Source of the DNA: Alphaproteobacteria bacterium
GTDB lineage: Bacteria; Pseudomonadota; Alphaproteobacteria; Micropepsales; Micropepsaceae
Direction: 5' to 3'
NCBI GenBank assembly: GCA_025935155.1
Contig: JAICVV010000083.1
Location: forward strand, 1-7,900
Length of the DNA stretch: 7,900 bases
Shown here: positions 1 through 6,497 of the stretch, piece after piece
Numbering within the stretch: position 1 is the stretch's first letter
Layout of the letters: each line of letters starts with the position of its first letter
Notes under the pieces: model-generated
Told to the model about the DNA's origin: nothing
The model's database searches: none
What the model saw: only the letters and a program-made list of their open reading frames with translations
Position numbers and translations under genes: made by a program

Positions 1-1
1 C

Positions 2-1129
2 ATGAGCAAGACCTGGATCGAATTTCCGCGCGTCGAAGGCGAAACCTCGCGGCAGGCGCATGCCGATCTGCCGGCCGGCACGTATGAGCGCGAGATCGGC
101 CGCGATGGGTTCTTCGGTCCGGCCACGCACATCTATCACAAACACCCGCCCACCGGCTGGACGTCGTTCGAAGGTCCGCTTCGCCCCCGCGCGTTCGATG
201 CCGTGATGGCGGCAAGGACGGCGGACGATCCGTTCAGCCCCGTGCCGCTGCTGTCGAACGCCAGCTGCAAGATTGCGATCTGGCGCTGCGCCGAAGCGAT
301 GCATCATCTGCTGCGCAATTCGGATGGCGACACTTTGCTGTTCGTGCATGCCGGCGCGGGCGATCTCTTCTGTGATTTCGGGCATCTCGCGTACAGCGAA
401 GGCGATTACATTCTGTTGCCGCGCGGCACGATGTGGCGCATTGAGCCATCGGACCCCACCACCACTTTGGTGATCGAAGCGACCAACGGCAGTTTTCGTC
501 TGCCGGAAAAGGGAATCCTTGGCCCGCATGCCATTTTCGATCCCGCAGCCCTCAGCACGCCGCAACTCGACGACGAATTCCGCGCGCAACAAGACGAGCG
601 TGAATGCCGCGTGCGCGTGAAGCGCCGCGATGCCTTCACCACCATCACCTATCCGTACAATCCGTTGGACGCGGTAGGCTGGAAGGGAAATCTGTCCGTG
701 GTGAAAATCAACTGGCGCGACATCCGGCCGGTGATGAGCCATCGCTATCACATCCCGCCATCGGTCCACACCACCTTCGTGGCGGACCGTTTTGTCGTCT
801 GCACCTTCGTGCCGCGTCCGATCGAGAGCGATCCTGGCGCGCTGAAGGTGCCGTTCTATCATTCGAACGACGATTATGATGAAGTGATCTTCTATCACGC
901 CGGCGAATTCTTCAGCCGAGACAACATCAAACCGGGCATGATGACGTGGCACCCCAACGGCTTCACGCATGGTCCGCATCCGAAGGCGTTTGCCGCGGGC
1001 GCAAAGGCCGTCAAAGCGATGACGGATGAAGTGGCCGTGATGGTGGACGCACGCGATCCGCTCGACATCAGCGAGGCCGCGCAGGGCTCGGAAGACCGCG
1101 GTTACGCCGACAGCTGGAAACCAAAATGA
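2..1129 (+). CDS. hmgA: Homogentisate 1,2-dioxygenase (short bacterial form)
   Basis: This cytosolic non-haem iron enzyme opens the aromatic ring of homogentisate to maleylacetoacetate in tyrosine and phenylalanine breakdown. The 375-residue protein begins MSKTWIEFPRVEG and has the cupin-type C-terminal half of the family. By comparison with the animal enzyme, the iron ligands are probably His287 and Glu294 (in HSNDDYDEVIFYHAGE) and His323 (in NGFTHGPHP). The His-to-Glu spacing looks one residue longer than I recall for the human enzyme. At 375 residues it is shorter than the roughly 445-residue animal form, which is normal for one bacterial branch. The ATG lies 1 bp from the window edge, so its ribosome site and promoter cannot be seen; the start is chosen from the family N-terminus. 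The stop overlaps the next gene's start by 4 bp (ATGA), so the two are translationally coupled. Confidence 0.95.
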   Translation: MSKTWIEFPRVEGETSRQAHADLPAGTYEREIGRDGFFGPATHIYHKHPPTGWTSFEGPLRPRAFDAVMAARTADDPFSPVPLLSNASCKIAIWRCAEAMHHLLRNSDGDTLLFVHAGAGDLFCDFGHLAYSEGDYILLPRGTMWRIEPSDPTTTLVIEATNGSFRLPEKGILGPHAIFDPAALSTPQLDDEFRAQQDERECRVRVKRRDAFTTITYPYNPLDAVGWKGNLSVVKINWRDIRPVMSHRYHIPPSVHTTFVADRFVVCTFVPRPIESDPGALKVPFYHSNDDYDEVIFYHAGEFFSRDNIKPGMMTWHPNGFTHGPHPKAFAAGAKAVKAMTDEVAVMVDARDPLDISEAAQGSEDRGYADSWKPK

Positions 1130-2109
1130 AGCTGGCATCGCTGAAACAGGGCCGCGACGGCGCGCTCGTCGTGGTGAGCCGCGATCTTTCGCGCTGTGTG
1201 CCCGTGCCGCACATCGCGCACACCTTGCAGGCCGCGCTGGACAATTGGGCGGATGCGGCCCCGCGGCTGATGCGCGTGTATGACCTCATGAACGAAGGTG
1301 AGGTGGCCGGCGAGAAGCCGGTCGATCCTCGCGAGTGTATGGCGCCCCTGCCACGCGCCTATCAGTGGGCGGATGGATCGGCGTACGTCACGCATGTCGA
1401 GTTGGTGCGGAAGGCACGCGGCGCGGACATGCCGCCATCGTTCTGGACCGATCCGCTGATGTATCAGGGTGGCTCCGATTCCTTTATCGGGCCGGTCGAT
1501 CCCGTTCTTGCTGCCGATGAGGCGTGGGGCATCGATTTCGAGGGCGAAGTCGCGGTCATCACCGATGACGTGCCGATGGGCACCGATGCCGCGCACACAG
1601 AAAAGCACATCAAGCTCTTGATGCTGGTAAACGATGTTTCGCTGCGCAACCTCATCCCCGCCGAGCTCGCCAAAGGCTTCGGCTTCTTCCAATCGAAACC
1701 CGCGAGCGCGTTTTCGCCGGTGGCCGTGACGCCGGATGAACTGGATCAGGCCTGGAGCGCCGGCAAGGTGCATTTGCCGCTGCATGTGTGGCTGAATGGC
1801 GAACGCTTCGGTGAACCCAATGCCGGAGAAGATATGACATTCTCCTTCCCGCAACTGATCGCACATGCGGCGAAAACGCGTGCGCTGTGCGCGGGGTCGA
1901 TCATCGGTTCCGGCACGGTGTCGAACAAGGAAGGCGAGCGCGGCTCCGCCTGCATCGCCGAGCGGCGCTCGCTGGAAACCATCGCGCACGGTGCGCCGAA
2001 AACGCCCTTCCTGAAATTCGGCGACCGCGTGAAAATCGAAATGCTCGATCTGGATGGCCGCTCGATCTTCGGTGCCATCGATCAGCAGGTGGCGCGCTAT
2101 GGCGGATGA
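1126..2109 (+). CDS. fahA: Fumarylacetoacetate hydrolase (fumarylacetoacetase)
   Basis: It hydrolyses fumarylacetoacetate to fumarate and acetoacetate, the last step of the homogentisate pathway. The 327-residue protein has the FAH fold signature. The metal-binding acids are probably Glu139 and Glu141 in DFEGEVAVI and Asp170 in MLVNDVSLRNL, with Asp83 in WADGSAYVTH as the likely fourth. GFGFFQSKP and GSGTVSNKE are further family motifs. The start overlaps the hmgA stop (ATGA), and a GGAAA lies 5 nt upstream. The stop (2107-2109) overlaps by 11 nt the ATG of a truncated maiA copy at 2099, which shows that maiA was originally coupled directly to this gene. Neighbours and motifs favour fumarylacetoacetase over other FAH-family hydrolases or decarboxylases. 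Confidence 0.93.
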   Translation: MKLASLKQGRDGALVVVSRDLSRCVPVPHIAHTLQAALDNWADAAPRLMRVYDLMNEGEVAGEKPVDPRECMAPLPRAYQWADGSAYVTHVELVRKARGADMPPSFWTDPLMYQGGSDSFIGPVDPVLAADEAWGIDFEGEVAVITDDVPMGTDAAHTEKHIKLLMLVNDVSLRNLIPAELAKGFGFFQSKPASAFSPVAVTPDELDQAWSAGKVHLPLHVWLNGERFGEPNAGEDMTFSFPQLIAHAAKTRALCAGSIIGSGTVSNKEGERGSACIAERRSLETIAHGAPKTPFLKFGDRVKIEMLDLDGRSIFGAIDQQVARYGG

Positions 2110-2163
2110 GCTGGTCCTTTACGGCTATTTCCGATCTTCGGCGGCGTTTCGCGTGCGCATTGC
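2099..2163 (+). repeat. Left copy of the duplicated maiA 5' end
   Basis: This segment pairs with 2842-2906. From codon 4 to the shared ATTGC (2108-2163 against 2851-2906), 47 of 56 bases match by hand alignment. A 20-bp stretch is identical (2114-2133 and 2857-2876). Two mismatches fall in codon 5 (Leu against Phe). The other seven are single synonymous changes packed into codons 12-20. Codons 2 and 3 also differ (Ala-Asp here, Asn-His in the other copy). Similarity is absent beyond ATTGC. Confidence 0.9.
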
Positions 2164-2218
2164 ACAGGGTCATCGATCACGTCGTGGCGAAGTGATGAAG
2201 TGGTCGGGGCGCTATTAA
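2099..2218 (+). pseudogene. Displaced 5' end of the original maiA
   Basis: The ATG at 2099 has a good ribosome site (AGGTGG, 2087-2092, 6 nt spacer) and overlaps the end of the hydrolase gene by 11 nt. Its first 22 codons read MADE-LVLYGYFRSSAAFRVRIA, the conserved glutathione-binding N-terminus of zeta-class glutathione transferases. After codon 22 (2164) the similarity stops dead. The frame runs on through unrelated residues to TAA at 2216-2218, giving a 39-residue peptide. An intact maiA begins 743 bp downstream with almost the same residues, so this is the stump of the native gene, cut by inserted DNA. It may still be translated because its start signals are intact. The stop lies only 4 nt before the ATG at 2223, which could let ribosomes pass on to the inserted gene. 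Confidence 0.85.
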
Positions 2219-2841
2219 GAGCATGCTGAGGGGCGCGAAAATCGTGGTATGCCCAGTCCCCACCGTATGGATGGAGCTGCACAAGCGCCTCTGCCAGGCT
2301 GCCAAAGTTTCTCCGAACGTTCCGCAGCCGCCAACCCCGTTGATTCTTAATGGATGGGTATACACGAACGATGCGGAGAAGAAAGCGAGATGGGACGAAA
2401 CTCTGCAGTGGGCAACCCAATACGGATTCCGCACCATCATCGGTGATTTGCAAGACGAAGAAGTTTACACTGTCGAAGAGCTGACGCGCTACGAAATCGG
2501 GCCGCTTGGCGGTCCGATGCACTTGCCTTGGAATTTCGCACCGAAACCCTTATTGAGCGCGGATGATCGCGAAAGAGCGCTGAGAATTCTACAAGAGAAC
2601 TGGATGACAATAGTAGGTCGCGAGCTAGGCGTCACAACGAAACCCATTAAAATTTCAGGCGCGAAAGGGCGGAGACTGATCGTGGCTGTTCGGACGTCTG
2701 GCTTACCTCCTTGGGGCAGTTGGACCGCATTAGCGTTCGATGATCGAAGAAGATCGTTCACTGTCTTTCGGGCAGCTATAAATCGCGCCATATCGCCGGC
2801 CGAGGTCGATCATATTGACTTCATACAAGAGTCAAAGCGCG
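2164..2841 (+). mobile_element. Candidate inserted unit splitting maiA
   Basis: This is the stretch between the broken maiA stump and the intact maiA start. It holds one open reading frame (2223-2852) and almost nothing else. Base composition drops here: five sampled 60-bp lines (2281, 2401, 2581, 2641 and 2701) hold 28 to 38 G+C of 60 (about 54% overall), against 42 of 60 in the flanking line at 1921. Codons rare in the neighbours (ATA, CTA, TTA, AGA) appear. The inserted DNA probably also includes the maiA 5' end that follows (2842 to about 2906), which would have restored the gene. I see no transposase, integrase, terminal inverted repeats or short target-site duplication, so it is not a normal insertion sequence. 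Exact edges are uncertain because both sides are homologous. Confidence 0.6.
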
Positions 2842-2852
2842 ATGAATCATGA
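2223..2852 (+). CDS. Unrecognised protein inserted in the maiA locus
   Basis: I do not recognise this 209-residue protein and propose no firm function. It has no signal peptide or membrane segment. The N-terminal third is Pro-rich and then charged (PQPPTPLILNGWVYTNDAEK). The middle has a Trp-Asn-Phe-Ala-Pro stretch and a predicted helix (ADDRERALRILQENW). The C-terminal third looks like alternating strands with aromatic residues (GSWTALAFDD, SFTVFRAAI). LAGLIDADG, GIY-YIG, HNH, PD-(D/E)xK or recombinase motifs are not evident by eye. The ATG at 2223 lies 4 nt after the maiA stump's stop. An alternative ATG at 2271 would give 193 residues; neither has a strong ribosome site. The stop overlaps the start of intact maiA by 11 nt, the same arrangement the hydrolase gene has with the old maiA start. 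Its lower GC points to transfer. It is probably a real gene, given its full-length frame and exact fit into the operon. Confidence 0.7.
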   Translation: MLRGAKIVVCPVPTVWMELHKRLCQAAKVSPNVPQPPTPLILNGWVYTNDAEKKARWDETLQWATQYGFRTIIGDLQDEEVYTVEELTRYEIGPLGGPMHLPWNFAPKPLLSADDRERALRILQENWMTIVGRELGVTTKPIKISGAKGRRLIVAVRTSGLPPWGSWTALAFDDRRRSFTVFRAAINRAISPAEVDHIDFIQESKRDES

Positions 2853-2906
2853 GTTCGTCCTTTACGGCTATTTCCGCTCCTCAGCGGCCTTCCGGGTCCG
2901 CATTGC
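2842..2906 (+). repeat. Right copy of the duplicated maiA 5' end
   Basis: Partner of 2099-2163. It encodes MNHEFVLYGYFRSSAAFRVRIA as the working N-terminus of maiA. Because almost every difference from the left copy is silent, this copy has evolved under selection in a functional gene. It most likely came in from a related maiA together with the inserted ORF. Confidence 0.88.
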
Positions 2907-3498
2907 GCTGAATCTGAAGGGGCTGAAAGCGGAGCACAAATTCGTTCACCTGCTGAGGGACGGCGGACAGCAGTTCGCGGCGGAATACGAGCGCCTCAAT
3001 CCGCAGCATCTGGTGCCGACGCTGGTGCACAACGGTTATCCACTGCAGCAGTCGCTGGCGATCATCGAATATCTCGACGAAGTGTTTCCCGATCCGCCGC
3101 TGCTTCCCGGCGATCCGCTGGCGCGGGCGCGCGTCCGCGCCATCGCCTGCGCCGTGGCTTGCGACATTCATCCGCTGAACAATCTTCGCGTGCGCAAATA
3201 CCTGCACAAGGAATCGGCGCGCAGCGATGCCGAAATTCGCGACTGGCAGGTGCACTGGATTGCGCTCGGCTTCGAGGCGCTGGAAGCGATGCTCGCCAAT
3301 TCCGAGTACACGGGCCGTTTCTGTCATGGCGATCAGCCCACGCTGGCGGACATCTGCCTGATCCCGCAAATGGCGAACGCGCATGCTCTGAATATGGATT
3401 TATCAGCGTATCCCACGCTGCTTCGTATTGAAGACGCGGCGTTTGACCTTGCTGCCTTCGCCGATGCCGCTCCGAAGAACCAGCCCGACGCAGAATAG
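2842..3498 (+). CDS. maiA: Maleylacetoacetate isomerase (zeta-class GST), intact
   Basis: A glutathione-dependent cytosolic enzyme that isomerises maleylacetoacetate to fumarylacetoacetate, linking the two upstream enzymes. The 218-residue product is full length for the family. The N-terminal thioredoxin-like domain carries the SSAAFRVRIAL motif (Ser13, Ser14, Arg18), NPQHLVPTL at 53-61 and the glutathione-contacting QSLAIIEYL at 70-78. The helical C-terminal domain includes GDQPTLADICLIPQ (163-176). I chose ATG 2842 over a TTG at 2815 because it matches the family N-terminus and the stump's MADE start. An AAGAG lies at 2827-2831. The gene overlaps the inserted ORF by 11 nt, so it probably depends on translation of that gene or on reinitiation. 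Its first 22 codons or so appear to be a recoded replacement for the native ones at 2099-2164. Confidence 0.95.
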   Translation: MNHEFVLYGYFRSSAAFRVRIALNLKGLKAEHKFVHLLRDGGQQFAAEYERLNPQHLVPTLVHNGYPLQQSLAIIEYLDEVFPDPPLLPGDPLARARVRAIACAVACDIHPLNNLRVRKYLHKESARSDAEIRDWQVHWIALGFEALEAMLANSEYTGRFCHGDQPTLADICLIPQMANAHALNMDLSAYPTLLRIEDAAFDLAAFADAAPKNQPDAE

Positions 3499-3500
3499 TC

Positions 3501-4100
3501 TCAGTCCTGAATTATCAGTATCGCGAGTACCTTCGGGCCGTGAGCGCCGAGTTCGAGCGTCTGCTCGATGTCGCCGGTGCGCGAAGGGCCGGTGACAAAG
3601 TTCAGGGTTGGGGGTAGTGCGGTTGCCTTCAGCCGCGCGATCACATCCTCCATACGCATCAGAATATCTTCGGCGCGGATCACCGCAATCTCGAACCCGG
3701 CGCGGAAGTGCCAGGAGGCCGGTGCATCGGTGGCAGACGGATAGGCAAGGGTGCCCGTTTCCCCGATACCGAACGGCGCAATGGCGACCGCCGCATCCTC
3801 CGGTCCGGGCGCGGCGCGTTCCCGCATGAGGCCCGGCGCGGAATTCCACGGCAGGTTGCTCGCGTTCGGCGGAACGTGAACGATGGCGGGCAGATTGCGG
3901 GCCCGCAGCAGTTCAGCAACCGCCTGCGGTATCTCTGTTTCATTCGCAATCAAGCGAACCTCCGCATTGGCGCGCGTTGCATGTTCGACGAACGCTTGCA
4001 CGGAATCGGGAGGCGCAGGCGCGCAGTAGGACGGCGGCGCTGCCACTGCTTTCGCCCGCCGTGCGCGAATGGCAGCGAGGATGTCTTCGCGCGCGCTCAT
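3501..4100 (-). CDS. lutC: Lactate utilization protein C (LUD domain)
   Basis: Third subunit of the LutABC iron-sulfur system that oxidises L-lactate to pyruvate. The 199-residue protein begins MSAREDILAAIRARR and has the LUD-domain motifs AIAPFGIGETGTLAYPS (107-123) and FVTGPSRTGDIEQTLELGAHGP (168-189). The frame stays open upstream inside lutB, but the ATG at 4100 overlaps the lutB stop as ATGA and matches the family start. It is the last gene of the operon. Its stop lies 2 bp from the maiA stop on the other strand, and no terminator hairpin fits between them. Confidence 0.93.
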   Translation of the reverse strand: MSAREDILAAIRARRAKAVAAPPSYCAPAPPDSVQAFVEHATRANAEVRLIANETEIPQAVAELLRARNLPAIVHVPPNASNLPWNSAPGLMRERAAPGPEDAAVAIAPFGIGETGTLAYPSATDAPASWHFRAGFEIAVIRAEDILMRMEDVIARLKATALPPTLNFVTGPSRTGDIEQTLELGAHGPKVLAILIIQD

Positions 4101-5506
4101 TGGCGGGCTGTCCACAATGCGTGAAAGGTTTTGCCCTGCGGCGCGGGAAAATCGCGGACAAGAAACCAATTGTGCAGCAGCGGCAGTGAATGCACGCGCC
4201 CGTTTCGCGCCAGGAATTTCAAAGCGCATGCCACAATGCCCGCCGCAAAACGGTAGAGCGCCGGACGCTTGGCGAAAAACGCCCAGGCACCCAAACCCGC
4301 TGTCATGCTCTTCGGCGCAAGGCCGCTCGCGTATTCCCGCGCGCGCCAGTGCCGCATGATTGTCGGCAGTGGAATTTTCACCGGGCAGACTTCGGCGCAG
4401 CGGCCGCAGAAGGTGGAAGCGTTCGGGTGACGATGCGCCACCCCCACGCCCATCAAGCCGGGATTGAGGGCGGCGCCGATCGGGCCGGTGTAGGTTGCGC
4501 CATAGGTGTGCCCGCCAACCGCCGCGTAAATCGGGCAGTGATTCAAACAAGCGGCGCAGCGGATGCAGCGCAGCACCTCTTCCGCGTCGGTGCCGAGCAG
4601 GCGGGTGCGGCCATTGTCCACCAGCACGACGTGAAAATTCTGCGGGCCGTCGCTTTCATCCGGCGCGCGCGGACCGTTCATCACGGTCACGTAGCTGGAA
4701 ATATCCTGCCCGGTGGCGGAGCGGGTGAGCAGGCGAAGCAATACCGCCGCGTGCTCCAGATTGGCCACCACCTTTTCCAGTCCGGTCAGCACGATGTGTG
4801 TTTTCGGCAAGAGCCGCGTGAGATCGCCATTGCCTTCGTTGGTGACGAGAACGGCCGCGCCTTCTTCCGCCGTGAGGAAGTTGGCCCCGGTGATTCCCGC
4901 ATCGGCACTTTCGAAGCGCGCCCGCAACAGCGCCCTCGCCTCCGCCACCAATTCCGTGCGTTCCACCAGCGGGCGATCCGGATCGAGCGCCGTGTGCGCC
5001 TCGCGGAAGGTTTTCGCCACGTCTTCTTTGTTCAGATGGAAAGCCGGGGCGATGATGTGGCTGGGCGGCTCGCGCCTGAGCTGCACGATGTATTCGCCGA
5101 GATCGGTTTCCACTGGCTCGACACCATTGGCGTCGAGGTAGGGGTTGAGCGCGATCTCTTCGCTCACCATCGATTTGCCTTTGGTGACCGATTTTGCGCC
5201 GGCCTCGCGCAAAATCCGCAGCACGATCTCGCGGGCTTCTTTGGCATCGCGCGCCCAATGCACCTGACCGCCGCGCGCGACCACATTGCGCTCGAATTCT
5301 TCGAGCAGCGTGTCGAGATGGGCAAGCGCGTAATCGCGGATGGCGCGGCCCTGTTCGCGCAACGCCTCCCAGTCGCCGTAGCGTTCCACCGCGCGCGCGC
5401 GGCCGAGCGCGAAATGCGTCTTCAGCCGCCCAAGGGCAATGCGCAGCGAGGGATCGTGCAGCGCCGCTCGTCCCGCTTCACGAAAGGCCCGCGGATCGAG
5501 CGTCAT
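4097..5506 (-). CDS. lutB: Lactate utilization protein B (iron-sulfur, LUD domain)
   Basis: Iron-sulfur subunit of the LutABC L-lactate oxidation system. The 469-residue length is typical. A LUD domain fills the N-terminal two thirds, with VTKGKSMVSEEI at 107-118 and LTAEEGAAVLVTNEGNGDL at 211-229. It is followed by a ferredoxin-like pair of cysteine motifs: C314, C317, C320 and C324 (CIRCAACLNHCP), and C367, C370 and C374 (FCGRCAEVCPVKIP). The C-terminal tail contains the conserved LPLLHNWFLVRDFPAP. It overlaps lutA upstream and lutC downstream by ATGA, so all three are translated together. Confidence 0.95.
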   Translation of the reverse strand: MTLDPRAFREAGRAALHDPSLRIALGRLKTHFALGRARAVERYGDWEALREQGRAIRDYALAHLDTLLEEFERNVVARGGQVHWARDAKEAREIVLRILREAGAKSVTKGKSMVSEEIALNPYLDANGVEPVETDLGEYIVQLRREPPSHIIAPAFHLNKEDVAKTFREAHTALDPDRPLVERTELVAEARALLRARFESADAGITGANFLTAEEGAAVLVTNEGNGDLTRLLPKTHIVLTGLEKVVANLEHAAVLLRLLTRSATGQDISSYVTVMNGPRAPDESDGPQNFHVVLVDNGRTRLLGTDAEEVLRCIRCAACLNHCPIYAAVGGHTYGATYTGPIGAALNPGLMGVGVAHRHPNASTFCGRCAEVCPVKIPLPTIMRHWRAREYASGLAPKSMTAGLGAWAFFAKRPALYRFAAGIVACALKFLARNGRVHSLPLLHNWFLVRDFPAPQGKTFHALWTARQ

Positions 5507-6288
5507 GTTTCGCCCAACGCCGGTTCCCCGGCCATGCCGGCCAGCACTTCCGCCACGTGCCGCACCCGCATGTTCACGCCCTTGCGCTGCATGCGGCCCT
5601 TCAGGTGCAGCAGGCAGCCGAGATCGCCGCCCACCATCATCTCAGCGCAGGTGGCTTGCGCATCGGCGATCTTGTCATCCGCCATGCGCTCGGAAATCTC
5701 CGGGTACTTGACCGAGAACAGACCACCGAAGCCGCAGCACACCTCCGGCTCCTTCAGTTCGCTCAGGCTCAAGCCGTCCACCGATGCGAGCAGTTCGCGC
5801 GGTTGCTCACGCACGCGCATCTCGCGCAAGGAGGAACACGAGTCGTGATAGCACGTGCGCGCCGCGCAGTGCGCGTCCACGCCTTTCATCCCACGCACAT
5901 TGACCAGAAACGAGATCAACTCGTGCGTCTTGGCCGCCAGCGCGCGGGCCCGCGGCAGCCATCGCGCATCGTTGGCCAGCACCTCCGGATAATGCAGCTT
6001 GATCATGCCTGCGCAGGATCCGGACGGCGCCACCACATAATCGAACGGCTCGAATGCCGCTATAACCTGCCGCGCCAGATCGGCGGCATATTTGTCGGCC
6101 CCCGAATTCCACGCCGGCTGCCCACAGCAGGTCTGCGCAGGCACCTCCACATCGCACCCCGCCTGCTCCAGCAGCTTCACCGCCGCAAACCCCACTTGCG
6201 GCCGCACCAGATCGACGAGGCAGGTGATAAACAATCCAACGCGGGGGCGAGGAGCCCGGCTTTCCTCCACGGCGTTCGGTTGTACCAC
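5503..6288 (-). CDS. lutA: Lactate utilization protein A (CCG-domain protein)
   Basis: Subunit of the LutABC L-lactate oxidation system, with two cysteine-rich CCG domains of the type found in heterodisulfide reductase and glycolate oxidase subunits. The core begins RVGLFITCLVDLVRPQVGFA. Domain one carries TCCGQPAWNSG (Cys54, Cys55) and domain two CYHDSC and VCCGFGGLFSVKYP (Cys184, Cys185). The frame is open to 6522, but the extra N-terminal residues do not resemble the family. I chose GTG at 6288 (261 residues), preceded by CGGAAAA; GTG at 6270 is also possible. An ATG near 6314 is out of frame. The gene is first in the lutABC operon and is divergent from the toxin-antitoxin pair. Confidence 0.92.
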   Translation of the reverse strand: MVQPNAVEESRAPRPRVGLFITCLVDLVRPQVGFAAVKLLEQAGCDVEVPAQTCCGQPAWNSGADKYAADLARQVIAAFEPFDYVVAPSGSCAGMIKLHYPEVLANDARWLPRARALAAKTHELISFLVNVRGMKGVDAHCAARTCYHDSCSSLREMRVREQPRELLASVDGLSLSELKEPEVCCGFGGLFSVKYPEISERMADDKIADAQATCAEMMVGGDLGCLLHLKGRMQRKGVNMRVRHVAEVLAGMAGEPALGET

Positions 6289-6449
6289 GCGCGTTTTCCG
6301 ACAATTCCCCCATATGGAATAGAGGCATTGCTCGAAACGCGGAAGGCGGGAGACTGCCGCGAGTCCGGCTTCTTTTTTTCTGGCCGGGGGAAACTCGCGG
6401 ACGTCGCGATCCCGCCTCATGCTTCCGAAGGTCCAACAGGCGGCCTCGC

Positions 6450-6478
6450 TTGCAGGAAAGAAGAAGGAAGAATATTGT
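6450..6478 (+). promoter_or_regulatory. Candidate sigma-70 promoter for vapBC
   Basis: TTGCAG (6450-6455) and TATTGT (6473-6478) are spaced by 17 bp. They match three and four of six consensus positions respectively. Transcription would start near 6485, leaving a short leader before the antitoxin start at 6506. Position and spacing are good, but the hexamers are only moderate. Confidence 0.35.
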
Positions 6479-6489
6479 CTACCTTCTTC
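6460..6489 (+). promoter_or_regulatory. Inverted repeat, candidate antitoxin operator
   Basis: GAAGAAGG (6460-6467) and CCTTCTTC (6482-6489) form a perfect 8-bp inverted repeat with a 14-bp centre that contains the candidate -10 box. Antitoxins of this class commonly bind inverted repeats over their own promoter, alone or with the toxin, so this is the likeliest operator. It could instead be an RNA hairpin just before the ribosome site, or chance in purine-rich DNA. Confidence 0.4.
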
Positions 6490-6492
6490 CTC

Positions 6493-6497
6493 AAGGA
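6493..6497 (+). promoter_or_regulatory. Ribosome binding site that sets the vapB start
   Basis: AAGGA sits 8 nt before GTG 6506. It lies immediately before or within the alternative ATG at 6497, too close to serve it. This favours GTG 6506 and the N-terminus MGALNIKD, which matches the family. Confidence 0.6.

Noticed and set aside
1102..1989. A 295-codon open frame on the - strand
   Set aside because: It is antisense to the fumarylacetoacetate hydrolase gene, which has intact catalytic residues.
2206..2236. Repeated GGGGCGC (2206-2212 and 2230-2236) as an insertion-site duplication
   Set aside because: It is 7 bp in GC-rich DNA, both copies lie inside the left end of the insert, and it does not border the unit.
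2815..2841. TTG at 2815 as the maiA start
   Set aside because: It adds nine residues lying inside the inserted ORF that do not match the isomerase family. ATG 2842 matches both the family and the stump's start pattern.
2164..2841. The insertion as a classical IS element, group II intron or intein
   Set aside because: No transposase, reverse transcriptase, intein splicing motifs, terminal inverted repeats or short target duplication are visible. The maiA reading frame is not continuous across it.
2099..2906. Assembly error or recent tandem duplication
   Set aside because: The copies differ at nine of 56 aligned bases, nearly all silent, and the sequence between them is a coherent, distinct open frame.
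4190..5848. A 552-codon open frame on the + strand
   Set aside because: It lies antisense to lutB and the 3' part of lutA, which have clear family motifs. Its product is Arg/His-rich and low in recognisable structure, as expected from the reverse of high-GC codons.
6365..6387. T-run with flanking CCGGC/GCCGG as a terminator
   Set aside because: The T-run lies in the loop rather than after the stem, and the stem is only 5 bp, so it lacks the form of an intrinsic terminator.
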